64,000 nt of DNA. Source: Sphingobacterium chuzhouense. GTDB taxonomy: Bacteria > Bacteroidota > Bacteroidia > Sphingobacteriales > Sphingobacteriaceae. The translations under genes were made by a program, and so were the position numbers. The DNA lies in the NCBI RefSeq assembly GCF_014692525.1, contig NZ_JACNYL010000002.1:310001-374000 (forward strand). The letters run 5' to 3'. Positions within the stretch are counted from its first letter, which is position 1; every line of letters begins with the position of its first letter. Positions 1 to 8,037 of the stretch are shown one piece after another. The notes under the pieces are model-generated. The model worked only from the letters and a program-made list of their open reading frames with translations, had not been told where the DNA came from and ran no database searches.

Positions 1-558
1 ACAAATGCCATCATTCGCCACTCTGCCGATCTCGGTCATTATGTATCGGATGCACACGTACCGCTTCACACCACGCGTAACTATAACGGCCAGTTAACCG
101 GACAGATCGGTATCCATGCGTTTTGGGAGAGCAGATTGCCAGAAATGTTTGCTGACGGTTATAACCTATTCGTTGGAAAAGCCGAGTACCTCGATAGTCC
201 GCTTGATTCCGCATGGGTCATTGTACGGGAAAGCAATGCTTTAGTTGATTCGGTATTATTATTAGAAAAAGAACTTTCCAACACATTCCCCAAACATCTA
301 CAACGAAGTTATATTACCCGAAACAATATACTTATTTCCAGCTATTCAGATGCTTATGCCAGTGCTTACCATGAACGTATGCAAGGTATGGTGGAAGACC
401 GCATGCGAAAATCCATTCAGCGTACCGGTTCCTTTTGGTTTTCTGCTTGGGTAGATGCCGGACAGCCTTCTTTAAAAGGCAAATTGAAATCCGATCAAAA
501 AGATGAAGTAACTGATGTCCAACAAGGAAAAATTATCGGACGAGAAGAATGGCATTAG
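1..558 (+). CDS. zinc-dependent phospholipase C / S1-P1 nuclease-like protein (3' part)
   Basis: The reading frame is open from the first base of the window, so only the C-terminal 185 residues are present and the start lies outside. Near the left edge the frame reads HYVSDAHVPLHTTRNYNG followed by GIHAFWESRLPE. This pattern of His and Asp zinc ligands with a DxHxPLH core is typical of the zinc-dependent phospholipase C / S1-P1 nuclease fold. The rest is helical and charged without another motif I recognise. Phospholipase versus nuclease activity cannot be told from this fragment, and Bacteroidota homologues are usually annotated only as zinc-dependent phospholipase C family. Its stop codon overlaps the convergent MocR stop codon by four bases. 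Confidence 0.7.
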   Translation, partial: TNAIIRHSADLGHYVSDAHVPLHTTRNYNGQLTGQIGIHAFWESRLPEMFADGYNLFVGKAEYLDSPLDSAWVIVRESNALVDSVLLLEKELSNTFPKHLQRSYITRNNILISSYSDAYASAYHERMQGMVEDRMRKSIQRTGSFWFSAWVDAGQPSLKGKLKSDQKDEVTDVQQGKIIGREEWH

Positions 559-2042
559 GTTATTTTCATCATTCCTCTTCGCAATATCTCCATCGCTTGC
601 TCCAACTCGTTTTCATTTAAGTGGCCAAAACCTAATCGCATAGCGGACAACGTATTGTTTTGGTACAACAAATTCTTTGGAATAAATAGATCATCTTTTT
701 TACACAAATTTGCTAACTGAAAAAGAGAAAAACGTTTATCCCAAGTAGTCCATAGTGCTAAACCTCCTGAAGGCTTTTGGAACTCTACGATCTCATTAAA
801 GCGCGTTTCTAAAATTTCACACAATAAATCCCTACGTTCGCGATATACCTTCATCGATTTTTTGAGATGTCGATGAATCTCCCCCTCCTCTATCATTTCG
901 CCCAAAGCCTGTTCCATAATGAGATCCCCTTGCCTATCGATAATACCCAAATATTTACGCATTTCCGCAACAAGGTTATCCGGAGCAACAACAAAACCTG
1001 TCCTAAAAGCGGGAGCGAGCGATTTTCCAAATGACCCTACATATACCACCATCCCATGGATGTCACCACTTGCTAAAGGCATAACAGCCATCTGCTCATA
1101 TTGAAAATCATAATCGTAATCATCTTCTACGATAATAAAACCGTATTCTTGCGCCAGCTGCAACAAGGCAATTCTTTTTTGGGCGGATAGTGTTACCGTA
1201 GTGGGGTAGTGATGATGGGGTGTAACGTGTACTATACGCACCTCACCCGGTTTAAAGTGTATGCGGATATAATCTACATCAATACCGCTTTCATCTACTG
1301 GAATTGTACGTACCCTTGCGCCCATTTTTTGAAATACCATATTGGCGGAAAACATACTCAGATCGCCTACCAAAACTTGGTCCCCTTTCGAAAGCAAGAT
1401 TTGCGAAATAATATATAAACTCATTTCCACACTGCGCGTGATGAGTAAGTTATTTTTAGAAATATGCAAGCCCCTTGAAAAATTCAAATAGTTGCTCAAT
1501 TGCTCCCTAAAATATTCACTTCCTTCCATATTATGCCCCGTAAGACGTTTCAAATTGTGCTTACGTTTCATCGAAGCGCTGTACCAGCGAGAAAGGTTTT
1601 GCATCTGTGTAAGCCGTATGTCTGGTTGCCCATCGTTAAAAACCAAGTGGTTCTTTGAGAATTCAAAGGGATTATCCAGAATTGTTGATTGTCTAAACTT
1701 GAATCCGGTCGAGGTAGGGTATTTTGCTAGTGAAACCAATTTTTCATAAGGTTTATCCATTTTCACCTGATGCGATTGATTGACGACGAACGTACCCTTG
1801 TTCGGCCGCACCTCAACCCATCCCTGTGCTTCGAGTTCGTCATATATCGCAATAACCGTTTTGCGATGCACTTGCAACACTTCGCTTAGCGCTCTCGTCC
1901 CCGGTAGCTTCATACCCACTAATAGATATCCACGCTGAACGGCATTTATCATCTGTTGGGAAACCTGTAAATATATCGGTTGTACCGATGTTCGGTCAAT
2001 AAGCACAAAACTAGAGAACAAATCTAAAACCGGACTACTCAT
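555..2042 (-). CDS. MocR-family transcriptional regulator (GntR HTH + aminotransferase fold)
   Basis: A 495-residue protein with an N-terminal GntR winged helix (about residues 15-85, including LPGTRALSEVLQVHRKTV) joined to a fold-type I aminotransferase domain. In SFGKSLAP, Lys340 is the expected pyridoxal-phosphate lysine, and VEDDYDYDF carries the cofactor-binding Asp. MocR proteins sense PLP or amino compounds and usually control a neighbouring, often divergent, gene. I start at the ATG giving MSSPVLDLF; a longer frame would run into the start of the divergent TonB receptor. The short shared intergenic region, about 50 bases, makes the receptor the obvious regulatory target (inference). 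The effector is unknown. Confidence 0.9.
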   Translation of the reverse strand: MSSPVLDLFSSFVLIDRTSVQPIYLQVSQQMINAVQRGYLLVGMKLPGTRALSEVLQVHRKTVIAIYDELEAQGWVEVRPNKGTFVVNQSHQVKMDKPYEKLVSLAKYPTSTGFKFRQSTILDNPFEFSKNHLVFNDGQPDIRLTQMQNLSRWYSASMKRKHNLKRLTGHNMEGSEYFREQLSNYLNFSRGLHISKNNLLITRSVEMSLYIISQILLSKGDQVLVGDLSMFSANMVFQKMGARVRTIPVDESGIDVDYIRIHFKPGEVRIVHVTPHHHYPTTVTLSAQKRIALLQLAQEYGFIIVEDDYDYDFQYEQMAVMPLASGDIHGMVVYVGSFGKSLAPAFRTGFVVAPDNLVAEMRKYLGIIDRQGDLIMEQALGEMIEEGEIHRHLKKSMKVYRERRDLLCEILETRFNEIVEFQKPSGGLALWTTWDKRFSLFQLANLCKKDDLFIPKNLLYQNNTLSAMRLGFGHLNENELEQAMEILRRGMMKIT

Positions 2043-2082
2043 CTTATTAAAATTGGAACCATATAACAATCCGGAAAGATAA

Positions 2083-2090
2083 TACTTTTG
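2083..2090 (+). promoter_or_regulatory. Bacteroidota -7 element (TACTTTTG) before TonB receptor gene
   Basis: A perfect TAnnTTTG match ends four bases before the receptor ATG. If used, transcription would start at or next to the start codon. No good TTTG -33 element lies at the usual spacing, so the site may be weak or activator dependent, which would fit control by the divergent MocR protein. Confidence 0.45.
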
Positions 2091-2094
2091 CCGC

Positions 2095-3960
2095 ATGAAA
2101 TTCATAAATAATCATCAGATATTATTAGCTGCAGCGTTTTTGCCGTTGTGGGGACACGCACAAGAAACAAAACAAGAAAACATCCAAGAAGTGATCGTTC
2201 ATGCAAACCGATTGCAGATTCCTTTTAGTAAAGACAATAGAAATGTGGAGATTTTGAGCTCAGAACAGATCAAACAACTACCAGTCAAAAATTTGAATGA
2301 AGTACTTGGGCTTTTAAATGGGGTTGACCTACGACAACGCGGTCCTTTTGGTGCACAGGCAGATGTAAGTATTGATGGGGGGAGTTTTGAACAAACATTG
2401 GTATTGGTCAATGGAGCAAAGGTTTCTGATCCGCAAACTGCCCATCATAGCCTGAATCTGCCTATTCCTTTAGATGCTATCGAAAGAATAGAAGTGCTTC
2501 GGGGTGCAGCGGCACGCATTTATGGTGTCAATGCTTTAACTGGAGCAATCAACATCATTACCAAGACAGTAGACAAAACTTCGATCCAAGCCAACGTATA
2601 TACGGGAAGTTCGTTTAAAAACAGAGACGAAGAGGCCAAAGACGGCATTTATTATCATGCCGGTACGCAAATCGGTGCAAGTTGGTTTAATGACAAACAC
2701 CAACATCAGGTTTACTATAACAAAGAAAAATCTAACGGACAACGTTATAACACCGCATCACAGAACGATAAAATATTTTATCAAGGGAATCTCGCGATAA
2801 ATAATGATAATGAGTTGGAATGGCTCGGTAGCTATATGTATAACCGTTTCGGCGCGAATGGTTTCTATGCTGCTCCTGACGACAAAGAATCCGAAGAAAT
2901 TGTAGAAACAATGTTCGCCTCTCTCAGCTCGAAACATCAGCTTTCCGAACAATTTTACGTTAGCCCTCGTATAACCAATCGCTATAACGAGGATGATTAT
3001 CGTTTTATAAGGCAGGATCTTGCTATCGGACGTTCACAACACTACACCAATGCATTTTCAGCAGAGCTAAACAGCCGTTATCAAACTACCTTTGGTGACT
3101 TTGGATTAGGTCTAGAATCTCGTTTCGACCGTATTAGCAGTTCCAATATCGGTAGTCACAACCGAAACAACCACGGTGCTTATGCAGAATTTAGAACCGA
3201 GCAGTTAAAAAATATGACGGTTAATGTAGGTGCATACGTCAACTACAATACGCAGTATGGTTGGCAGGTTTATCCGGGTATCGATTTGGGGTATAATATT
3301 AACCCGCAGTGGAAAATCGTATTCAATACTGGCTCTAGCCAACGTATTCCATCCTATACCGATCTTTACTTGAATCAGTCTAAAAATATTGGCAATCCAA
3401 ACCTGCGTTCGGAGAATGCATGGCAAACCGAGGGAGCTATTAAATTTCAAAGCAGTGGGTTCATCGCGCACGCCGGCTATTTTTTCCGTGAAATAAACGA
3501 GTTTATCGACTGGGTACGGCCAGACGCTCAAACACCTTACCAACCATTTAATATGGGCAACAACAAAGTCCATGGCATAAACACGAATTTTCTATATACT
3601 TTCCAAGCAAACGATATCCGCTACAGGGTAAATCTTGGATACAACTACCTGGACGCATCCCTAAAGCAAACCAGCGGATTCATATCCAAATACCATCTGG
3701 AAAATTTAAAACATCAGGCGAAGTTGCTCTTCATGGCAAACAATGCCATTTGGAATGCTTCCATCGCTAACCGCTTCCATCAGCGTATATCTGATAAATC
3801 CTATTTTTTAACAGATTTGCGACTTGGATACCGGTTTCCGTCTCTTTCCGTATATGCCGATGCACAAAATATCTTTGACGTCACTTATATCGAAACAAGT
3901 GCTATTCCGATGCCTGGAAGATGGTATAGTTTGGGTATAAAATATGAATGGGGCAGCTAA
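2095..3960 (+). CDS. TonB-dependent outer-membrane receptor, BtuB-like
   Basis: A 621-residue outer-membrane protein. Residues 1-22 form a signal peptide ending WGHAQ. A plug domain follows at about 40-157 (VLGLLNGVDLRQRG, VLVNGAKVSD, IERIEVLRGAAARIYG, GAINIIT), then a beta-barrel with alternating aromatic strands. The C-terminus, LGIKYEWGS, carries the usual terminal beta-strand. It lacks the carboxypeptidase-like N-domain of SusC proteins and is the length of BtuB/siderophore-type receptors. It should import a scarce nutrient using TonB-ExbBD energy. The substrate is not evident: no cobalamin riboswitch fits in the short upstream gap. The divergent MocR gene suggests a B6 vitamer or amino compound (inference only). 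A GC-rich hairpin spans its stop codon. Confidence 0.9.
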   Translation: MKFINNHQILLAAAFLPLWGHAQETKQENIQEVIVHANRLQIPFSKDNRNVEILSSEQIKQLPVKNLNEVLGLLNGVDLRQRGPFGAQADVSIDGGSFEQTLVLVNGAKVSDPQTAHHSLNLPIPLDAIERIEVLRGAAARIYGVNALTGAINIITKTVDKTSIQANVYTGSSFKNRDEEAKDGIYYHAGTQIGASWFNDKHQHQVYYNKEKSNGQRYNTASQNDKIFYQGNLAINNDNELEWLGSYMYNRFGANGFYAAPDDKESEEIVETMFASLSSKHQLSEQFYVSPRITNRYNEDDYRFIRQDLAIGRSQHYTNAFSAELNSRYQTTFGDFGLGLESRFDRISSSNIGSHNRNNHGAYAEFRTEQLKNMTVNVGAYVNYNTQYGWQVYPGIDLGYNINPQWKIVFNTGSSQRIPSYTDLYLNQSKNIGNPNLRSENAWQTEGAIKFQSSGFIAHAGYFFREINEFIDWVRPDAQTPYQPFNMGNNKVHGINTNFLYTFQANDIRYRVNLGYNYLDASLKQTSGFISKYHLENLKHQAKLLFMANNAIWNASIANRFHQRISDKSYFLTDLRLGYRFPSLSVYADAQNIFDVTYIETSAIPMPGRWYSLGIKYEWGS

Positions 3961-3967
3961 TGCCCCA
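3949..3967 (+). terminator. hairpin spanning TonB receptor stop codon
   Basis: TGGGGCA and TGCCCCA form a 7-bp stem around the stop codon, followed by a short pyrimidine run without a clean T tract. It may be a weak terminator or an mRNA-stabilising 3' structure. Confidence 0.35.
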
Positions 3968-4080
3968 CTCCTTTCACCGACTGTAAAGAGGCTTTCACCT
4001 ATTTTTATGAACCATTAACCTAAATCCTCTCCTATCTTTTTCTCTTTCCTGCTTATTTTGTTTCTACAAACACGAAACAA

Positions 4081-4617
4081 ATGGGATGGTTTACAATTTT
4101 TAAAAAGAATAAAGACACGCGGAATGTCACTGAAACTTCGTCCGTTAACACCGTACCGCCATCTTTGGATAATACTTGTCAACTGAACGGGGCATCCGTA
4201 CACGATGGGCAAGGTATTTTCCTCATCTATAACTATCTACAGCAGGATTTTGAAACGCGCGGTTATAACGACGCCCTTACTAGTCCCGATGAAGGCTATC
4301 GAAATGACAATATCAAATTGATTAAATATGATCTGGAGATTTTAATCCACCAAGTCAGAACCTATCATGATTCACTCATGAAAGACATTGAGTTCCACAT
4401 TCATTCCCGGGAACGCGCCGGATTGGTAGATTTGGTCGATGAGCTACGAATTAAACAAACCGATCTAGTGGATCATATAGAGAAAGTGAAGGCGTTTGAA
4501 AACGCACTACAAACGGGTTCGGGGTTATGTGAACGCGCTATTCTATCTTACAAAAGAGGTTTTATGAAAGGCATGGCTTCTATTACGCAAGCTTATCTTT
4601 TGACAAAGAAATTTTAG
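4081..4617 (+). CDS. uncharacterised protein, partner of DUF4407 gene
   Basis: A 178-residue protein that I do not recognise. It has no signal peptide or membrane segment. The N-terminal 45 residues are polar and low in predicted structure; residues about 75-165 look like two or three long amphipathic helices rich in Lys, Glu and Asp (for example LVDELRIKQTDLVDHIEKVK), suggesting a helical bundle or coiled coil. The gene sits four bases before the DUF4407 membrane protein on the same strand, so co-transcription and perhaps physical association are likely. A cytoplasmic partner of the membrane protein's coiled-coil loop is a reasonable guess, nothing more. Confidence 0.75.
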   Translation: MGWFTIFKKNKDTRNVTETSSVNTVPPSLDNTCQLNGASVHDGQGIFLIYNYLQQDFETRGYNDALTSPDEGYRNDNIKLIKYDLEILIHQVRTYHDSLMKDIEFHIHSRERAGLVDLVDELRIKQTDLVDHIEKVKAFENALQTGSGLCERAILSYKRGFMKGMASITQAYLLTKKF

Positions 4618-4621
4618 AGGG

Positions 4622-5575
4622 ATGAAAGATTGGTGGTTAAAATTCGGATGTTTCTTAACAGGATTCAATTATAATCTCGTCAAAAACTCCAGCGAGCAGT
4701 CGGCAAAGAATGTAAAAAAATACACGTCGGCCATGTTGCTTATTGTTTTGGTCTGGTTCTTTATCGGCTATAGCTTTGCTACACGTTATCTGCATTTAGA
4801 CGGTTGGGGCGGTGTTTTCGGCGGCGTATTAATGAGTTTCGTAGTTATTCAGATCGAACGTATTATTATTCTGTCTACACGCGTCAGTACTTGGTCTAGC
4901 CTATTCCGGATATTACTTGCTTTGGTAATGTCTATACTGGGCGCCTTTATTATGGATCAGATTACCTTTAAAGACGACATTGAATTGCGCAAAGCACAGG
5001 TAATGGATGAGCGTGTAAAAGTTGCCGTCAAACAATCCGAAGAAGATATACAGAAACAAATCCAAGATTTGGATACGATGATTGCCGCAGCCAATTCGAG
5101 ATACGAAACGGTAAGCGAAGATCTTAAAAAGAATCCGGTTATTATCACATCTTACACGAATCGCAGTGTTACCAGGGACAGTCAGGGCAAGGAGGTAAAT
5201 AGTACGCAATCGACGAACAAGTCCGTCATGGAAAATCCCAAAAAACTGGAGATGGAACAATTGCACAAGCAGATCGAAACGTTACAAAACAAAAAGTTCG
5301 CATTGGCGGCGTCCATCATGTCCATTAAAGAACGGAAGGAACAGGAGCTAAATGCTTCCACTGGTTTCCTAGATGAATTGACGTTACTGCACGATGTCGT
5401 GACTTCTTCCTCGATCGGATTATTTGTTTATTTGCTTTTTTTATTCTTTTTTCTCGCCATTGAACTGTTCGTACTGGTCATGAAATTAACAGACAGTGAT
5501 TCGGACTACGATAGGCTGCTTCGTCATCAAACCGATATCCGCGTGCAGATGTTAGACAAACTCCGAATCCCATAA
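4622..5575 (+). CDS. DUF4407 family membrane protein
   Basis: A 317-residue protein matching the DUF4407 layout: three hydrophobic segments near the N-terminus (about 35-55, 62-84 and 94-116, with the Ile-rich IQIERIIILS between), then a long polar coiled-coil region (about 117-250) rich in Lys, Glu and Gln, then a strong final membrane segment (about 258-288). The architecture implies an inner-membrane protein with a large soluble coiled-coil domain between the third and fourth helices. The biochemical role of DUF4407 is not known. It follows an unknown soluble protein almost without gap and precedes a DUF4342 gene, so the three probably act together. Confidence 0.85.
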   Translation: MKDWWLKFGCFLTGFNYNLVKNSSEQSAKNVKKYTSAMLLIVLVWFFIGYSFATRYLHLDGWGGVFGGVLMSFVVIQIERIIILSTRVSTWSSLFRILLALVMSILGAFIMDQITFKDDIELRKAQVMDERVKVAVKQSEEDIQKQIQDLDTMIAAANSRYETVSEDLKKNPVIITSYTNRSVTRDSQGKEVNSTQSTNKSVMENPKKLEMEQLHKQIETLQNKKFALAASIMSIKERKEQELNASTGFLDELTLLHDVVTSSSIGLFVYLLFLFFFLAIELFVLVMKLTDSDSDYDRLLRHQTDIRVQMLDKLRIP

Positions 5576-5633
5576 ACAAAGCTATACAAGAAATTGTTAT
5601 TCATTATATTAAGCAACTAAAAACAAGTATATT

Positions 5634-5948
5634 ATGTCATTCAAAGAAACATTTATCGTAAACGGCGAAAATCTGTTAAAGAAAATCAAAGAGATTATTG
5701 CTGAAGGCAATGTAACTAAAATCAGTATTTCCGATAAATCCGGAAAAGAAATCATGAGCTTCCCTGTTACTATTGGTGTCGTAGGCGTTGTGTTTGCCCC
5801 CATATTTGCTGCCATTGGTGCTCTAGCAGCACTTCTTACAGAATGTAAAATCACGGTGGAAAAACGGAAAGATGACGATATTCCTCCTCCGAACGAACCG
5901 CCAGCTGAAGAACCATTGCAGGAAGGCACCATTATAGAGGTTAAGTAG
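5634..5948 (+). CDS. DUF4342 domain protein
   Basis: A 104-residue protein. The N-terminal part (KETFIVNGENLLKKIKEII, then KISISDKSGKEIMSFP) matches the DUF4342 pattern: a helix for membrane-proximal interaction, two beta-strands, then one hydrophobic segment (about residues 44-66, VTIGVVGVVFAPIFAAIGAL). The C-terminus is acidic and proline rich (DDDIPPPNEPPAEEP), probably disordered. Function is unknown; some relatives are annotated as ubiquitin-associated-like or anti-sigma-like, but nothing here supports that. The gene lies 58 bases after DUF4407 on the same strand. Confidence 0.75.
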   Translation: MSFKETFIVNGENLLKKIKEIIAEGNVTKISISDKSGKEIMSFPVTIGVVGVVFAPIFAAIGALAALLTECKITVEKRKDDDIPPPNEPPAEEPLQEGTIIEVK

Positions 5949-6013
5949 AGGCAAGTTTTCAAAACCAACTGCTTTGGATATTTGTTATGGGTATAACACA
6001 TAATCAAAATATC

Positions 6014-6580
6014 ATGGCAGCAAAAACAATTGGTATAGTTGTAGGATCTTTAAGAAAAGGTTCCTTCAGTAAAAAGATTGCGAATTTTCTTATAGAAAAT
6101 GCACCAGAGGGCTATACGCTGGAACGTATCGAAATAGGTGACCTTGCTTTATACAATCAGGATTATGACGAAGGTGAAAGCCCTGCGTCTTACGCCCCTT
6201 TCCGCAACAAAATCAAATCGCTAGATGGGGTTATTTTCATCACACCGGAGTATAACCGCTCTGTACCAGGCGTGTTAAAAAATGCAATAGATGTTGGGTC
6301 CCGACCTTATGGCCAAAATGCATGGGAAGGGAAACCAACATTGATCATTTCGTCGTCTATCAGCAATTTAAGCGGTTTCGGCGCGAATCACCATTTACGG
6401 CAGTCGCTTGTTTTCCTTGATATGCCTACGTTGCAACAACCCGAGGTTTATCTTGCGAACGTACAAAAATTGTTTGATGATAATGGTCGTTTAACTAACG
6501 AAGACACAGCTAATTTTTTAAGACAGGTATTGGATTCTTACACGAAATTTGTTGAACACTATGCTAAAGGTTTTCATTAA
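6014..6580 (+). CDS. NADPH-dependent FMN reductase (ChrR/YieF-type flavodoxin fold)
   Basis: A 188-residue flavoprotein of the NADPH-dependent FMN reductase family. GSLRKGSFSKKIA near residue 10 is the FMN phosphate loop, and TPEYNRSVPGVLKNAID near residue 80 is the signature that contacts the isoalloxazine ring and dimer interface. Such enzymes reduce quinones, chromate, azo dyes or free flavin in the cytoplasm. I prefer the ATG giving MAAKTIGIV because it places the first beta-strand directly after the start; a start nine codons upstream is possible. It converges on the thioredoxin gene, and the two coding regions overlap by 17 bases at their 3' ends. Confidence 0.9.
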   Translation: MAAKTIGIVVGSLRKGSFSKKIANFLIENAPEGYTLERIEIGDLALYNQDYDEGESPASYAPFRNKIKSLDGVIFITPEYNRSVPGVLKNAIDVGSRPYGQNAWEGKPTLIISSSISNLSGFGANHHLRQSLVFLDMPTLQQPEVYLANVQKLFDDNGRLTNEDTANFLRQVLDSYTKFVEHYAKGFH

Positions 6581-6857
6581 TTAAACGCTCTAGCTCATTT
6601 GCAGGGTATACGCCCGATTGCCTCCATCGTATTTCTCCTTTGCGGAAGAGAACCAATGTAGGTACACCGCGCACTCCCAACATCGATGCGACTTGGGGAT
6701 TTTTGTCCACATCTATTTTTATGATAGAAGCACGCTCACCTACGCGCTCCTTTAGTTCATCCAATATCGGAGCTTGCATCTTGCAAGGGCCACACCATTC
6801 GGCAAAGAAATCGACTAGTACCGGCTTATCTTGATTTATTATCTCTTGAAATGTCAT
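6564..6857 (-). CDS. thioredoxin
   Basis: A 97-residue thioredoxin with the active site WCGPCK (Cys22 and Cys25) and the cis-proline loop GVRGVPTLVLF. No signal peptide is present, so it is a cytoplasmic disulfide reductase. It lies downstream of the persulfide/sulfur-transport operon in the same direction but has its own -7 element 44 bases upstream. A role in reducing persulfides or Cys residues of the rhodanese partner is plausible from context. It is slightly shorter than E. coli TrxA, mainly at the N-terminus. Confidence 0.95.
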   Translation of the reverse strand: MTFQEIINQDKPVLVDFFAEWCGPCKMQAPILDELKERVGERASIIKIDVDKNPQVASMLGVRGVPTLVLFRKGEIRWRQSGVYPANELERLINENL

Positions 6858-6900
6858 GCTGTTTCTTATTTACTTTTTTGAACACTGCGAACAGGAGTCA

Positions 6901-6908
6901 CAAATATA
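6901..6908 (-). promoter_or_regulatory. Bacteroidota -7 element for thioredoxin gene
   Basis: On the minus strand this reads TATATTTG, a perfect TAnnTTTG match, giving a leader of about 39 bases. No clear -33 TTTG is seen. Confidence 0.45.
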
Positions 6909-6953
6909 TAAGCATTTTGAAGAAAAAAAGTTTTAATCACGCTACCAATTTTA

Positions 6954-7445
6954 TTAATGCGGCAGCCTTTCCTTTAGATACCCATAAAGCCACGTACCTG
7001 CAATAGCGCTTAGCAAAGTCACTATAATCACTGTGGCACCTGTACCAATCTGTGCATACAATGGTCCGGGACACGCTCCAGTAATCGCCCAACCGAAACC
7101 GAAAATCAACCCTCCGTAAATTTGTCCTTTGTTGAATTTCTTTGGAGAAATGCTGATCGGTTCGCCGTAAATAGTCTTGATATGGAATCTTTTAATCAGC
7201 CAAACAGATAGAAGCCCTACCAATACCGCACTACCAATTATTCCATACATATGAAAGGATTGCAAACGAAACATTTCCTGTATACGAAACCAACTGATAA
7301 CCTCCGATTTGACAAATATGATCCCAAACAGTGTACCTACTATTATATATTTGATATTATGATACCATTTATGTTCCAATCGGCTTTCATTGACGCACAT
7401 CGCGTCCTGTGTTCTTTTTTCTAAGTTTGTATCTTTGTAATCCAT
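6954..7445 (-). CDS. YeeE/YedE half-transporter (DUF6691 type)
   Basis: A 163-residue membrane protein with about four to five hydrophobic segments. The late motif FGFGWAITGACPGPLYAQIG is the conserved Gly-Ala-Cys-Pro-Gly loop of the DUF6691 half of split YeeE/YedE sulfur transporters. In the single-chain homologue TsuA, conserved loop cysteines relay thiosulfate across the inner membrane; the Cys here should play the same part. It is 10 bases downstream of the other half-transporter, forming one operon with the metallo-hydrolase/rhodanese gene. The first 25 residues are polar and precede the first membrane helix. The substrate could be thiosulfate or a sulfane-sulfur species. Confidence 0.88.
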   Translation of the reverse strand: MDYKDTNLEKRTQDAMCVNESRLEHKWYHNIKYIIVGTLFGIIFVKSEVISWFRIQEMFRLQSFHMYGIIGSAVLVGLLSVWLIKRFHIKTIYGEPISISPKKFNKGQIYGGLIFGFGWAITGACPGPLYAQIGTGATVIIVTLLSAIAGTWLYGYLKERLPH

Positions 7446-7455
7446 CTTTTAGTTC

Positions 7456-8019
7456 TTAAAGGGATAATATATAGGGCAAAATCAGATTTGCCATGATAAA
7501 ACCTCCGATCATAAAACACACTGTGGCCACAAGCGACGGCCATTGAAGGTTAGACAAGCCCATAATAGCGTGCCCGCTTGTACAGCCGCCGGCGTAACGC
7601 GTTCCGAATCCAACCAAAACCCCACCCACTACCATCAGAAAAAATCCTTTTACCGTGAAAAGTGAATGCCAATTCATAATATCTTCAGGAACCAAATTAT
7701 TATAGTTCGTTATACCATAACCCGCCAGCTCTTCCACCAATGCTGGATTCACGACCACGGGGTTTGGATTACTGAGCAGTGTCGCTCCGATAATACCTCC
7801 TAACAGAATACCAGCTACAAAAAACAAGTTCCATACTTCTTTTTTCCAGTTGTACTGAAAGAAAGGTATTTTTGCTGGTATACAGGAAGCACATATATGG
7901 CGTAAAGATGAACTGATTCCAAACGATTTATTGCCCAGTAGCAGCAAGGCGGGCACTGTAAGCCCAATTAATGGCCCAGCGATATACCAAGGCCAAGGTT
8001 GTTTTAAGAATTCTAACAT
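7456..8019 (-). CDS. YeeE/YedE half-transporter
   Basis: A 187-residue inner-membrane protein with four to five hydrophobic segments and the signature FGTRYAGGCTSGHAIMGLS, containing the conserved Cys of the YeeE/YedE GxxxxGCxSGH loop. It is the complementary half of the DUF6691-type protein that follows, and both halves probably assemble into one channel equivalent to full-length TsuA. The gene starts 18 bases after the metallo-hydrolase/rhodanese gene, so the persulfide-handling enzyme and the transporter are co-expressed. Confidence 0.9.
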   Translation of the reverse strand: MLEFLKQPWPWYIAGPLIGLTVPALLLLGNKSFGISSSLRHICASCIPAKIPFFQYNWKKEVWNLFFVAGILLGGIIGATLLSNPNPVVVNPALVEELAGYGITNYNNLVPEDIMNWHSLFTVKGFFLMVVGGVLVGFGTRYAGGCTSGHAIMGLSNLQWPSLVATVCFMIGGFIMANLILPYILSL

Positions 8020-8037
8020 TTTCTAAACTAATTTTTA

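Noticed and set aside
2043..2094. Cobalamin riboswitch before the BtuB-like receptor
   Set aside because: The whole gap to the divergent gene is about 50 bases, far too short for a cobalamin aptamer, and no B12-box-like sequence is present.
3205..3573. Minus-strand frame of 122 codons inside the TonB receptor
   Set aside because: Antisense shadow of a conserved barrel region; no motif or signal.
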